This document shows, piece by piece, positions 25,476-34,869 of a stretch of 64,000 nucleotides of DNA. This stretch comes from an uncultured Bacteroidales bacterium (GTDB taxonomy: Bacteria > Bacteroidota > Bacteroidia > Bacteroidales > Paludibacteraceae). Location: positions 1-64,000 of the forward strand of contig ONBH01000007.1 of the NCBI GenBank assembly GCA_900316005.1, written 5' to 3'. The notes beneath the pieces were generated by a model that ran no database searches, was not told where the DNA came from, and saw only the letters and a program-made list of their open reading frames with translations. Each line of letters begins with the position of its first letter. The first letter of the stretch is position 1. A program made the translations under genes and the position numbers.

Positions 25476-27107
25476 TATGGTGCATCCTTCGCAGGGCTTG
25501 AGCTGCTTGAAGAAATCGTTACCCTTGTCGTCCACCAGGATGAATGCGGGGAAGTCCAGCACCTCAATCTTCCAGATGGCTTCCATGCCCAATTCGGGAT
25601 ACTCTACGCACTCAATACTCTTGATGTTGTTCTGCGCCAAGATAGCAGCCGGACCACCTATTGAGCCGAGGTAGAAACCGCCGTGCTTGCGGCAGGCTTC
25701 GGTCACGTCAATCGAGCGATTACCCTTGGCCAGCATGATCATCGAGCCGCCCTTGTCTTGGAACTCATCTACGTAAGGATCCATACGTCCGGCTGTAGTC
25801 GGCCCCATCGAACCGCAAGCCATGCCAGCGGGCGTCTTGGCCGGACCGGCATAGTAGATCGGATGGTTCTTCAGGTACTCCGGCATCGCCTCGCCTGCGT
25901 CCAGACGCGCTTTGATCTTAGCGTGCGCTATATCCCGGCCTACGATAATGGTGCCATTCAGGCTCAGACGCGTACCGATCGGGTACTTCGTCAGGATTTT
26001 GCACACATCTGCCATGGGTTGGTTCAGGTCAATACGTACGGCATCACCCTCGCCCGCCTGACGCAGCTCTTCGGGGATGAGGCTACCCGGGTTGGTGTCC
26101 ATCTTTTCAATCCAGATACCATCCTTATTGATCTTGCACTTGATGTTACGGTCAGCCGAGCAGCTCACGCCCAGACCTATCGGGCAGCTTGCGCCGTGAC
26201 GAGGCAGGCGAACCACGCGTACGTCGTGTGCCATGTATTTGCCGCCAAACTGTGCTCCCAGGCCAATCTTGTACGCCTCTTGCAGTAGCCGTTTCTCCAG
26301 TTCTATGTCGCGGAAGGCGCGTCCGGCTTCGTTACCCGTGGTAGGCAGGCTGTCGTAGTAATGCGTCGAGGCAAGTTTGACGGTCAGCAGGTTCTTCTCG
26401 GCACTCGTGCCACCGATAACGATTGCAATATGGTATGGCGGGCAAGCTGCGGTACCCAACGATTTCATCTTCTCTACCAGGAACGGAATCAGCGTGCCTT
26501 CGTTCTGGATACGCGCTTTGGTCTCTTGATAGAGATAGGTCTTGTTGGCACTTCCGCCACCCTTCGTCACACACAGGAAGTGGTACTCCATTCCCTCCGT
26601 TGCCTCCAGGTCAATCTGCGCAGGCAGGTTACACTTGGTATTCACCTCGTTGTACATATCGAGCGGGGCGTTCTGGCTATAACGCAGGTTGCAGGTTGTA
26701 TAGGTGTTATAGACGCCTTCCGACAGGGCTTCTTCGTCCGAGAAACCGGTCCACACTTGCTGTCCTTTCTCGCCGTGGATGATAGCGGTACCGGTGTCTT
26801 GGCACAGAGGCAGCTGGCCTTTGGCTGCTACTTCGGCATTACGCAGGAAGGTCAGCGCCACGTATTTGTCGTTAGCGGAAGCCTCGGGGTCGCGCAGGAT
26901 TTTTGCGACCTGTTCGTTGTGCTTGCGACGCAGCAGGAAGCTCACATCCTGAAATGCGCGTTGCGCCATCATCGTGAGGCCTTCTTTCGCCACCTTCAAC
27001 ATAGGTTTGCCTTCAAACTCGCCAACCGACACATAGTCTTTGGTCAGCAGATAGTACTCAGTTTCGTCCTTACCGAGTTGGAACATCGGTTCATAATGAA
27101 ATGCCAT
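25467..27107 (-). CDS. Class I fumarate hydratase (Fe-S)
   Basis: Interconverts fumarate and malate. A 546-residue single-chain class I fumarase with '[11 protein letters not shown]' (first cluster Cys), 'CNLPAQIDL', '[20 protein letters not shown]'-type cluster segments, '[15 protein letters not shown]' and '[14 protein letters not shown]'. The frame is open upstream to 27209, but the promoter -7 box lies at 27179-27186, so the start must be downstream; ATG 27107 follows an AAGAA and opens the usual MAFHYEPMF. It probably starts its own transcript, with the M23, dxr and rseP genes behind. Confidence 0.93.
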   Translation of the reverse strand: MAFHYEPMFQLGKDETEYYLLTKDYVSVGEFEGKPMLKVAKEGLTMMAQRAFQDVSFLLRRKHNEQVAKILRDPEASANDKYVALTFLRNAEVAAKGQLPLCQDTGTAIIHGEKGQQVWTGFSDEEALSEGVYNTYTTCNLRYSQNAPLDMYNEVNTKCNLPAQIDLEATEGMEYHFLCVTKGGGSANKTYLYQETKARIQNEGTLIPFLVEKMKSLGTAACPPYHIAIVIGGTSAEKNLLTVKLASTHYYDSLPTTGNEAGRAFRDIELEKRLLQEAYKIGLGAQFGGKYMAHDVRVVRLPRHGASCPIGLGVSCSADRNIKCKINKDGIWIEKMDTNPGSLIPEELRQAGEGDAVRIDLNQPMADVCKILTKYPIGTRLSLNGTIIVGRDIAHAKIKARLDAGEAMPEYLKNHPIYYAGPAKTPAGMACGSMGPTTAGRMDPYVDEFQDKGGSMIMLAKGNRSIDVTEACRKHGGFYLGSIGGPAAILAQNNIKSIECVEYPELGMEAIWKIEVLDFPAFILVDDKGNDFFKQLKPCEGCTIFS

Positions 27108-27178
27108 ATTCTTATTTTTTTTGTTAAATTCCATAATAACATTCACGCGCCCATTTACGCGTACGCGCAAAATCCGTG

Positions 27179-27210
27179 CAAAGGTACAAAAAAAAAATGA
27201 CATATGCAAA
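27179..27210 (-). promoter_or_regulatory. Promoter of the fumarase gene
   Basis: On the minus strand TTTG at 27207-27210 and TACCTTTG at 27179-27186 are spaced by 20 nt. It sets the true start inside the longer open frame. Confidence 0.85.
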
Positions 27211-27510
27211 TAAAAATCATTTTTTTCGAGTATTTTTCATCATTTTGTATCGGTATTGTCAACCGGAATATACAATTTGGGGTGTATCGTCACTCCGAGA
27301 CGCGGTTTACAAGGGCGGAAGAAAACCTCGATAAAAGTACGATAAAAGTACGACAAAACCTCGAGGAAAGTACGACAAAAGTACGAGGAAAACGATGACT
27401 GTATTTAGGAAAAGACAAGGAGAGACAGCAAGGAATGCCGTCTCTCAAGCGGGGCGAAGGAAGCGGGGCGAAGGAAGAGGTGCGACTAAAACACGCGGGC
27501 GGAGAGCATA
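27211..27510. other. Intergenic region with AAAGTACGA repeats and a hairpin
   Basis: It holds about seven AAAAGTACGAyA-type units at 27327-27390 (family H, related to 45893-45945 in inverse orientation), a doubled AGCGGGGCGAAGGA at 27449-27475, and a 7-bp inverted repeat GAGAGAC / GTCTCTC around 27422-27446 that may end the cstA transcript on the minus strand. No reading frame is convincing. Confidence 0.6.
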
Positions 27511-29028
27511 CTACCTGCTCAATTTTACACCCATTCTGCGCGCCCAGCGGACAAATAGTACGAGGCAAACCAAGGTGGCAAGACCCGCAATCAAATACCC
27601 TACCCAACGCAACTCGACGGGTAAGTTCAACCCCTCGGGAGCAATCAGGATATACGAAACGGATACCATCGTCATGAACAAAGCCGGCACCAAGGCCATT
27701 AAATAGCCATGACGCATAATAGGCGACGCAGATGGCTCATGACCATTCTTATAGAGCCATACCGTTCCTGACCACAGCGTGAAGACAGCCAAGGTCTGGT
27801 TGGTCCACGAGAAATAACGCCACACGATATAGAAATTGACAAATACCAACGCAAAGACGCAGCAAAAGAGCGGCAAAGCGATATAGAGCCGTTTGAGACG
27901 TGGCTTCTGGTCAATATGCAAGAAATCCGCTACAATCAGTCGAGCCGAACGGAGAGCAGTATCGCCCGAGGTAATGGGTGCCGCTATCACGCCGATGATA
28001 GCCAATATACCGCCTATGCTTCCCAGCCACGAACGCGATATGGTATCAACCACCAGCGCGGGGATATTCTCGCCCTTATGTTGCGCGGCAAATGCCTGCA
28101 GGCCATCGATGCCGTACAAGCCTTGTTCGGGGTCTGCAAAGAACGTTCCGGCAGCAGCCGCCCAGATGAGGGCCAAGATACCCTCGGCTACCATGGCGCC
28201 GTAGAAGATCCAACGTCCCTGACGTTCGTTAGTCAGGCAACGAGACATAATGGGGCTCTGGGTGCCATGAAAACCGGAAATAGCGCCACAGGCGATGCTG
28301 ACGAACATCATCGGGAAGATGGGTAGTCCGTCCGCCTTGCGGTTGTAGAGGCCATCCGTCAGTTCGGGCATCTCGCTACCATGCCAACCTAACATCACTA
28401 TCATGATGCCTATACCCATAAACAGCAGCATACCGCCGAAGATAGGATAGAAGCGACCGATGAGTTTATCCACCGGCAGAATGGTTGCAAAAGCATAATA
28501 AACAAAGATAATCAGCACCCAAGCTATCGGCAAGGTGCGACCGTTAAAAGGCATGGTACTCAGCGGCGCCAAGCCTTGCAGCAAGGTAGCCGGACCGGAG
28601 AGGAACGTGGTGGTCAGCAACACGAGCAGGACCAACGACAGCACGCGCATGAAGACGCGTATGCCCGTACCTAACTCACTACCGACTATCTCGGGTAGCG
28701 AAGCTCCACCTTTGCGGATAGAAAGCATACCGCTCAGATAATCGTGTACGCCTCCGGCAAAAATGGTTCCAAAGACAATCCACAGGAACGCCGACGGGCC
28801 AAAAAAGATACCCATAATGGCACCAAAGATAGGTCCAAGGCCTGCGATATTGAGAAACTGCACCAGAAAGATTCGCCAACCAGCCATGGGCACAAAGTCC
28901 ACTCCGTCCGTCTTGGTCAGGGCAGGAGTCGGTTGCTCGGGTTTGACACCAAAAACTTTCTCTACCAATAGTCCGTAAGTCGCAAAACCGACCACCAGCA
29001 CTACCAATGCGATGATAAATGTTATCAT
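27511..29028 (-). CDS. cstA: Carbon starvation protein A family transporter
   Basis: A polytopic inner-membrane peptide/pyruvate transporter family. 'GPIFGAIMGIFFGPSAFLWI', 'GTIFAGGVHDYLSGMLSIRK' and 'GAISGFHGTQSPIMSRC' are family landmarks, with about 14 hydrophobic segments over 505 residues. It is the shorter Bacteroidota form. The start is at ATG 29028, after the -7 box at 29059-29066. It is divergent from the hemerythrin-LuxR regulator, whose promoter lies 60-100 bp to the right. Confidence 0.93.
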   Translation of the reverse strand: MITFIIALVVLVVGFATYGLLVEKVFGVKPEQPTPALTKTDGVDFVPMAGWRIFLVQFLNIAGLGPIFGAIMGIFFGPSAFLWIVFGTIFAGGVHDYLSGMLSIRKGGASLPEIVGSELGTGIRVFMRVLSLVLLVLLTTTFLSGPATLLQGLAPLSTMPFNGRTLPIAWVLIIFVYYAFATILPVDKLIGRFYPIFGGMLLFMGIGIMIVMLGWHGSEMPELTDGLYNRKADGLPIFPMMFVSIACGAISGFHGTQSPIMSRCLTNERQGRWIFYGAMVAEGILALIWAAAAGTFFADPEQGLYGIDGLQAFAAQHKGENIPALVVDTISRSWLGSIGGILAIIGVIAAPITSGDTALRSARLIVADFLHIDQKPRLKRLYIALPLFCCVFALVFVNFYIVWRYFSWTNQTLAVFTLWSGTVWLYKNGHEPSASPIMRHGYLMALVPALFMTMVSVSYILIAPEGLNLPVELRWVGYLIAGLATLVCLVLFVRWARRMGVKLSR

Positions 29029-29058
29029 AGGTTTACTATTTTTTTTGATTTTAACCCG

Positions 29059-29090
29059 CAAAAGTACAACTTTTTTTTGAAATATGCAAA
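29059..29090 (-). promoter_or_regulatory. Promoter of cstA
   Basis: On the minus strand TTTG at 29087-29090 and TACTTTTG at 29059-29066 are spaced by 20 nt. Confidence 0.85.
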
Positions 29091-29125
29091 CATTTTTCAT
29101 TTTTCTGCTGATTTATGCCAAATTA

Positions 29126-29157
29126 TTTGTATATATCAGATATTTTTTGTAATTTTG
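29126..29157 (+). promoter_or_regulatory. Promoter of the hemerythrin-LuxR regulator
   Basis: TTTG at 29126-29129 and TAATTTTG at 29150-29157 are spaced by 20 nt. Its -33 box is 36 bp from that of the divergent cstA promoter, so a factor bound between could control both. Confidence 0.85.
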
Positions 29158-29175
29158 CAGGCTAATACGTGCGAG

Positions 29176-29985
29176 ATGTACAAACAGGAAGACAAGATAT
29201 GTGATTTGATAGCCTCCAGTACAGAGGCTCTACAGATAGCAAGCCGTTTTGGTTTGCCCTTGGGTGTGGAGGATAAGACCGTAGAGGAAGTGTGCCGCGA
29301 GAATGGTATTCACCCCGATACGTTTCTGGCTGTTATTAACCACCAGAGCAGCTCCTGCGTTCAGAGTGAGAGCCTCATGGTGTACCTAAAAAATGCCCAT
29401 CGCTACTTCATCGACTACCAGTTACCCAAGATTCGGCAGGAGCTAATCGAAGCCATCAGTAGCGTGCAGACCGGTAGCCAGATTCCGCTACTCATCATCC
29501 GTTTCTACGACGAATATGTCGAGGAAGTCAAGACGCATATCCAGCACGAGAACGCCAAGGAGTTCCAGCTCCATGCCGACGACGACGAACATATCGCCAA
29601 GAAGCTGGAGGAGCTGAAGAGCCTCATCATCAAATACTATCCCGCTACAGCCATCAACAACCTGCTCTATGCCGCGCTACAGGACATCTACCAGATTGAA
29701 CAGGAACTGGCGCTACATTGCTCCATTGAGGACGATATTCTACTGCCTGCGCTCGAAAAAGAACGCGCCGAGAAAGGCGATACCAAGCTAAGCGACAGAG
29801 AGAAAGATGTGCTCATTGAGTTGGTACACGGGCTTAGCAACAAGGAGATAGCCGACCGGCTGAACATATCCACGCATACCGTCATCTCACACCGAAAGAA
29901 CATTATGCAGAAACTCAACATTCACTCGCCGGCTGGACTGACTATTTATGCAATCGTCAACCAACTGGTGACAATTGATAGTTGA
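29176..29985 (+). CDS. Hemerythrin-like sensor fused to a LuxR-type DNA-binding domain
   Basis: A 269-residue soluble protein from ATG 29176, 18 nt past the -7 box. An N-terminal ScdA/DUF542-like segment (about 1-55, 'VEEVCRENGIHPDTFLAVIN') is followed by a four-helix hemerythrin-like domain with candidate iron ligands in 'NAHRYFIDYQLP', 'KTHIQHENAKEF', 'DDDEHIAKKL' and 'LHCSIEDDILLPALEK'. The C-terminus is a GerE/LuxR helix-turn-helix ('LSDREKDVLIELVHGLSNKE', 'RLNISTHTVISHRKNIM'). It should bind a di-iron centre responding to oxygen, NO or redox and act as a transcription factor; cstA or itself are the obvious targets. The last residues (TIDS) come from repeat DNA. Confidence 0.87.
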   Translation: MYKQEDKICDLIASSTEALQIASRFGLPLGVEDKTVEEVCRENGIHPDTFLAVINHQSSSCVQSESLMVYLKNAHRYFIDYQLPKIRQELIEAISSVQTGSQIPLLIIRFYDEYVEEVKTHIQHENAKEFQLHADDDEHIAKKLEELKSLIIKYYPATAINNLLYAALQDIYQIEQELALHCSIEDDILLPALEKERAEKGDTKLSDREKDVLIELVHGLSNKEIADRLNISTHTVISHRKNIMQKLNIHSPAGLTIYAIVNQLVTIDS

Positions 29986-30030
29986 CAATTGATAGTTGAT
30001 AGTTGATAATTGATAGTTGATAGTTGATTA
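29966..30030. repeat. Family A repeat tract
   Basis: About eight TTGATA(GT/AT)/TTGACAA units provide the last codons and stop of the regulator gene and fill the gap to tilS. Confidence 0.9.
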
Positions 30031-30043
30031 AACCCATAAACCA

Positions 30044-30856
30044 ATGCTACGCCGAGTACAGAAATACATACGCGACCACGAATTGCTTCACGAGGGCGAG
30101 AAAGTGCTTGTGGCAGTAAGCGGAGGCGCCGACAGTATGGCGCTCTTGGACGTTCTGCTCCGTAGCGGCTATGAATGCGTGGTGGCCCATTGCAACTTCC
30201 ATCTGCGTGGTTCGGAAAGCGACCGAGACGAGGCCTTTGTGCGCCATATGGCAGTAGCGTTGGCTGAACGTCTTCCCCACAAGCCTGCATGGCTGAAGGA
30301 CGGGCTACCGGTTTTTGTGCGCCACTTTGACACCCGCACTTATGCCCGCGATACCAAGCAGAGTATCGAGATGGCCGCACGCGAACTGCGCTACCGATGG
30401 TTTGCCTCATTAGCACGCGAGACCGGCTGCCGAAGCGTGGCTGTAGCACACCATATGAACGACCAGGCCGAGACGATCCTGCTGCATATGCGTCGAGGAT
30501 GCGGACTGAAAGGTATGTGCGGTATGTGGCCGGATACAAAGTTGAAACTTGAGAGTAGAGAGTTGAGTGAAGTTGAGAGCGGAGAGTTGAGTGAAAATGG
30601 GAGTTTGGAGTTACGAGTAGTGAGACCTTTGCTCTGCACGACACATGATTATATCTGCCACTACCTGAAGGATATTCGCGGTATAGAATGGGTTGAGGAC
30701 TCTACGAATAGCGACACGCGTTATAAACGAAATGCCATTCGCGAGGAATTAAGCCACTACAGCAAAGCAGAAATAGAACATATCGCACAATTGGCAGAGA
30801 GAATGCAAGAGCTGCAATGGAGAATGGAGAATGGAAAATTGAGAATGGAAAATTAA
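30044..30856 (+). CDS. tilS: tRNA(Ile)-lysidine synthase, short form with repeat-encoded segments
   Basis: Converts the C34 of tRNA-Ile(CAU) to lysidine; essential in nearly all bacteria. The PP-loop 'AVSGGADSMALLD' is at about 25-37, with 'VAHCNFHLRGSESDRDE', 'AHHMNDQAET' and 'DSTNSDTRYKRNAIR'. The protein stops at 270 residues, whereas relatives run to over 400 with C-terminal substrate-binding domains. The end 'QWRMENGKLRMEN' is encoded by GGAGAATGGAAAATTG repeats, and residues about 166-195 ('KLKLESRELSEVESGEL...') come from another GAGAGTTGAG repeat inside the catalytic domain. It is either a minimal enzyme or damaged. Confidence 0.85.
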   Translation: MLRRVQKYIRDHELLHEGEKVLVAVSGGADSMALLDVLLRSGYECVVAHCNFHLRGSESDRDEAFVRHMAVALAERLPHKPAWLKDGLPVFVRHFDTRTYARDTKQSIEMAARELRYRWFASLARETGCRSVAVAHHMNDQAETILLHMRRGCGLKGMCGMWPDTKLKLESRELSEVESGELSENGSLELRVVRPLLCTTHDYICHYLKDIRGIEWVEDSTNSDTRYKRNAIREELSHYSKAEIEHIAQLAERMQELQWRMENGKLRMEN

Positions 30857-30930
30857 TAGTTGACACACAACAAAAACTACGCAAACTACGCAAATTACGC
30901 AAATTACGCAAACTACGCAAACTACGCGCA
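30820..30930. repeat. Family G (GAATGGAAAAT) and family E (CTACGCAAA) repeats
   Basis: GAATGGAGAATGGAAAATTG units encode the TilS tail. ACTACGCAAACTACGCAAATTACG units follow at 30876-30926 up to the aroE start. Confidence 0.9.
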
Positions 30931-31619
30931 TGCATAAATACGGATTGATAGGACGGTATCTGGGGCACTCCTTTTCGGCGGAGTACTTCCGAAACAAGAT
31001 AGCACAGGCGGATGCTGATGCTGTCTATGTACCCCTTGAGATAGCTACGATAGACGCACTACCCACCGACTGGGACGGCTATTCCGTAACGATTCCTTAC
31101 AAAGAGGCTATCCTACCCTTTCTATCGGATCTGGACGAGACGGCACGCGCCATTGGAGCGGTAAACGTGGTAAAAGGCCGGAAGGGCTACAATACCGACT
31201 GGATTGGTTTTTGCGAATCAATACGTCCGCTTCTTCGCGCCGGCGACCAAAAAGCCCTTGTACTCGGTACCGGCGGAGCGGCAAAAGCCGTCCTGTACGG
31301 ACTGCAGCAATTGGGTATCACAGCCGAAACGGTCAGCCGTACCCGTGGACTGCGCTACCGGGACTTGCGCGCGGAGGATATGCACCATTGGCAACTCATC
31401 GTCAACTGCACACCCGTCGGCATGTGGCCCGACACAGACGTCTGTCCCGCAATACCGTATGAGGGCTTGACGACCGCTCATCTGCTCTTCGACTGCATCT
31501 ACAACCCCGAAGAGACCTTGTTCCTCCGCCACGGACGTGAACACGGCGCACGCGTGAAAAACGGCATGGAGATGTTGCTCCGCCAAGCAGATGAAGCATG
31601 GAAAATTTGGAATAATTGA
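30930..31619 (+). CDS. aroE: Shikimate dehydrogenase
   Basis: NADPH-dependent reduction of 3-dehydroshikimate in the chorismate pathway. 'GLIGRYLGHSFSAEYF' binds the substrate hydroxyls. The catalytic Lys is in 'YSVTIPYKEAIL' (about residue 53) and the paired Asp in 'GYNTDWIGF' (about 90). The dinucleotide loop 'VLGTGGAAKAVLYGL' and 'NCTPVGMWP' follow. At 229 residues it is slightly short. The end WNN and the stop coincide with a family A repeat. Confidence 0.95.
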   Translation: MHKYGLIGRYLGHSFSAEYFRNKIAQADADAVYVPLEIATIDALPTDWDGYSVTIPYKEAILPFLSDLDETARAIGAVNVVKGRKGYNTDWIGFCESIRPLLRAGDQKALVLGTGGAAKAVLYGLQQLGITAETVSRTRGLRYRDLRAEDMHHWQLIVNCTPVGMWPDTDVCPAIPYEGLTTAHLLFDCIYNPEETLFLRHGREHGARVKNGMEMLLRQADEAWKIWNN

Positions 31620-31632
31620 TAGTTGAAAGTAT

Positions 31633-32394
31633 ATGAATAAACGATTTTTTGGTTTGGCAATACTGCTAATGGCAGGTCTTAGCGCTTGGGCGCAAGTATG
31701 CCTGCGGGTCGATTACAAAGAAATAACAACAGAACGCGGTTCGCTGTACCAGTATGCCCATCGGTACCTGAATGCCAAGAATGTGGTGACGGAAGATGGC
31801 ACACAATTTGTTCTGGAGAACGTGTATATCGTATCGGAACGTCCGGAAAAAGAGCCCCAAGCTGCGCATGACGGACAAAGCACGACCATAATCGCTACGC
31901 AGACGCACCTAACCGAAGATGCCATCGTAGCCGCCAGCACGATGAAGATGGCTGAGTGTGTGGCCAAGCAGATCTATCGGCTTCGCGAGGCGCGTGTCAA
32001 CATCCTATCGGGCGAAGCGGAACATATGCCTGCCGACGGACGATCGATGCAGTTGGTACTGCGCACGCTCGAGGACGAAGAACAGGCCTTGACGGCTCTA
32101 TTCGTGGGCAAGACCCACGTGACGGAACACACGGCTTATATCGTGTGCGATAGCCTGCAGGAAGGCAAGAATATCGCATTCCGGTTCTCAAAGATAGCCG
32201 GCCCTGTGGATAAAGACGACCTAAGCGGAGAACCCGTTCGCATGGAACTGACGGTTGACAAACAGCAACAAGTCGTTCCGACTGAGAGCAAGAAAAAGAA
32301 TGACGAACCGACCTACATATGGGTGGAGAAAAGCAGAAGTTATACCATCATTTATAACCATAAGACATTGTATGAAAAGACTTTGCGTCCTTAG
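31633..32394 (+). CDS. DUF4831 family exported protein
   Basis: A 253-residue protein with a signal peptide (FGLAILLMAGLSAWAQ). 'LRVDYKEITTERGSLYQYAH' and the later 'RLREARVNILSGEAEHMPAD' match the DUF4831 family of Bacteroidota. The function is unknown. The start of the DUF4835 gene lies inside its 3' end (23-nt overlap), so the two form an operon leading to recN. Confidence 0.88.
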   Translation: MNKRFFGLAILLMAGLSAWAQVCLRVDYKEITTERGSLYQYAHRYLNAKNVVTEDGTQFVLENVYIVSERPEKEPQAAHDGQSTTIIATQTHLTEDAIVAASTMKMAECVAKQIYRLREARVNILSGEAEHMPADGRSMQLVLRTLEDEEQALTALFVGKTHVTEHTAYIVCDSLQEGKNIAFRFSKIAGPVDKDDLSGEPVRMELTVDKQQQVVPTESKKKNDEPTYIWVEKSRSYTIIYNHKTLYEKTLRP

Positions 32395-33283
32395 TATATG
32401 CCTCCTGGCAACCCTGGTAGCAAGCGCTCAGGAGTTACGTTGTACGGTTACCATTAATTCCGACAAGATTCAGGGAACCAACAAATCTGCCTACGAAACC
32501 CTGAAACAGACCTTGGAGGAGACCATCAACACCACGCGTTGGACCAATATGACCTTTGCCGAAAAAGAGCGTATTGAGTGCAGCATGATGATTGTGGTCA
32601 ATAGCGTGGATAACAACATCTACCATTGTGAGATGCAGTTGCAGAGCCGCCGCCCCGTCTATAACACGGGGTATCACACTACCCTGCTGAATCTGCGCGA
32701 CAAGCAGTTTACGTTCTCTTATCAGGAGTTCGACCGCCTGGAGCACCAGCCCGGCCAGTTCAGTTCGAACCTGGCGGAGCTCATCGCCTTCTACTGCTAC
32801 CTGCTCATCGGCTACGATGCCGATAGCTACTCGCGTCTGGGCGGAGCGCCCTATTTCCAGGAATGCGAGAATATCGTATCCAACGCCCAGTCCGCCTCTA
32901 TGGACAATAGCGAATCGAAGGGTTGGAAAGCTTTTGACAGCAACCGCAACCGCTACGCGCTCATCAACAACCTGCTGGATGAGGCATTTCGCGACTTCCG
33001 CAACTACTACTACGAATACCATCGCCTCGGACTGGACGAGATGGCCAATAACGTAGCCAACGGTCGTGCTCGTATCGCCGAAGGCATCAATATCCTGCGC
33101 GAGACCAACCGAGCCAGACCGGCTACCTATGCTATCACGGTGTTTTTGGATGCCAAGTCCGACGAACTGGTCAAACTATTCGAGCAAGGCACTACCGCCG
33201 AGAAAGACTTGGTCTATGAGACCTTAATGGCTGTGGACCCGACACGACAAACGGAATACGACAAAATAAAAGGAAACAACTAA
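32372..33283 (+). CDS. DUF4835 family exported protein
   Basis: A 303-residue protein from ATG 32372, which gives a clean signal peptide (MKRLCVLSICLLATLVASAQ). 'LRCTVTINSDKIQGTNKSAY', 'AELIAFYCYLLIGYDADSYS' and 'GWKAFDSNRNRYALINNLLD' identify DUF4835. The gene is regularly found before recN in Bacteroidota, as here, with TAATG overlap. The function is unknown; the protein is predicted periplasmic. Confidence 0.9.
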   Translation: MKRLCVLSICLLATLVASAQELRCTVTINSDKIQGTNKSAYETLKQTLEETINTTRWTNMTFAEKERIECSMMIVVNSVDNNIYHCEMQLQSRRPVYNTGYHTTLLNLRDKQFTFSYQEFDRLEHQPGQFSSNLAELIAFYCYLLIGYDADSYSRLGGAPYFQECENIVSNAQSASMDNSESKGWKAFDSNRNRYALINNLLDEAFRDFRNYYYEYHRLGLDEMANNVANGRARIAEGINILRETNRARPATYAITVFLDAKSDELVKLFEQGTTAEKDLVYETLMAVDPTRQTEYDKIKGNN

Positions 33284-34863
33284 TGCTTCAGCATTTACAC
33301 ATACAGAACTACGCACTCATCTCGAATGTAGATATAGACTTTCGGGAAGGCTTTACCGTGCTGACCGGCGAGACGGGCGCGGGTAAGAGTATCATCTTGG
33401 GTGCCTTAGGGCTGCTCTTGGGCGGACGGGTGGATACCAAGACCATTACCGAAGGCGAAGACCGTTGTATTATCGAAGCGGACTTTGGCGAACAGTTGGT
33501 TCGGCGTGAGTTGAATCGTAACGGTCGGAGTCGTATCTTCGTGAATGACGAACTCGTTACGCAGGCTGAACTCAAGCAACTGGCCAAACGCCTTATTGAC
33601 ATCCACTCGCAGCACGAGACCCTGCTGCTTAGCGACAACCGTTTCCAACTCAATATCGTGGATAGCCTTGCCGCAAATGAGGCCATCCGCCAGGCCTACG
33701 GCGAAGCCTATCAGGCGTATCGTACGACCGAGAGCGAGCTATCTGCACTCATTCGTCAGGCTGAACAGGCGAATAAGGATGCCGATTATATCCAGTTCCA
33801 GTACCACCAGCTGCAGGAAGCCAATCTTAGCGAAAGCGAGATGGAGGAACTGCAAGACGAAGCCTATCGTTTGAGTCATGCCGAGAGTATCAAAGCGGCT
33901 CTGCAGGAGGCAAGCGAACGACTGGAAGACGAACGCGCGGGCGCAATAGCGCAGGTACGTAATTGTAAGGTGGAGGAGGCTGACCGAGCCCTGGAAGAAC
34001 GCCTACGGAGCGTGGAGATTGAGCTGAAAGATATAGCCCACGATATCGCACGCCTGTTTGACCTTACCGAGGCTGACCCCGAAAGACTTGCGTTCGTAGA
34101 GGAACGCTTGGACACACTCAATCGCCTGATGCATAAGCATAACTGTCAGACGATAGCAGAATTGATTGCCATACGCGATAGTTTGGCAAAGCAGACCGAA
34201 CGTCTGGATTCGTACGAAGACAATATTGCCGACTTGCGCAAGCAGCTCGAGGCGCAGAAAGCCGTCTTGGAGCAAGCCACCCAAGCCCTAACGCACAGCC
34301 GCGAAGCCGTACGGGACGAGATGTGCCGCAAACTCACGGAGGACCTTGGCAAATTAGGCGTCAAGCACGCGCATATAGAACTGGAGATAACACCCCTACC
34401 TGACTGGGACGAGACAGGACGCGACGAAGTACAGCTGCTCTTTGCCGCCAACCTCAATCAGACACTCCGACGCGTGAGCGAGGTAGCCAGCGGAGGCGAG
34501 ATGAGCCGACTGATGCTCTGCATCAAGGCCTTGGTTGCCGGCAAGAACGAACTACCTACCCTCATCTTTGATGAGATCGATACGGGCGTGAGCGGCGAGA
34601 TAGCCACTCAGATGGCACGTATCATGCAGCAGATGGCCCGCAATCAGCAGATTATCGCCATCACCCATCTACCGCAAGTAGCCGCCTTGGGCGATGCGCA
34701 TTACAAGGTCTATAAGAACGATACTGCCACCCGGACCGAGACATCCATACGCGAACTAAATGACGAAGAACGCGTCTATGAAATAGCCACCCTACTATCG
34801 GGTAACGTACCCGGCGAAGCAGCTATGCAGAATGCCCGCGAATTATTAACCGATAACCGATAA
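33283..34863 (+). CDS. recN: DNA repair protein RecN
   Basis: An SMC-like ATPase in double-strand break repair. Walker A 'GETGAGKSIILGALGLLLGG' is at about residues 28-47. A long coiled-coil region (about 145-350) separates it from the ABC signature 'RRVSEVASGGEMSRLMLC' and Walker B 'LIFDEIDTGVSGE'. At 526 residues it is a little short of the usual 550. The terminal 'LTDNR' is encoded by a short AACCGATAACCGATAACCG repeat. Confidence 0.96.
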   Translation: MLQHLHIQNYALISNVDIDFREGFTVLTGETGAGKSIILGALGLLLGGRVDTKTITEGEDRCIIEADFGEQLVRRELNRNGRSRIFVNDELVTQAELKQLAKRLIDIHSQHETLLLSDNRFQLNIVDSLAANEAIRQAYGEAYQAYRTTESELSALIRQAEQANKDADYIQFQYHQLQEANLSESEMEELQDEAYRLSHAESIKAALQEASERLEDERAGAIAQVRNCKVEEADRALEERLRSVEIELKDIAHDIARLFDLTEADPERLAFVEERLDTLNRLMHKHNCQTIAELIAIRDSLAKQTERLDSYEDNIADLRKQLEAQKAVLEQATQALTHSREAVRDEMCRKLTEDLGKLGVKHAHIELEITPLPDWDETGRDEVQLLFAANLNQTLRRVSEVASGGEMSRLMLCIKALVAGKNELPTLIFDEIDTGVSGEIATQMARIMQQMARNQQIIAITHLPQVAALGDAHYKVYKNDTATRTETSIRELNDEERVYEIATLLSGNVPGEAAMQNARELLTDNR

Positions 34864-34869
34864 CCGAAT

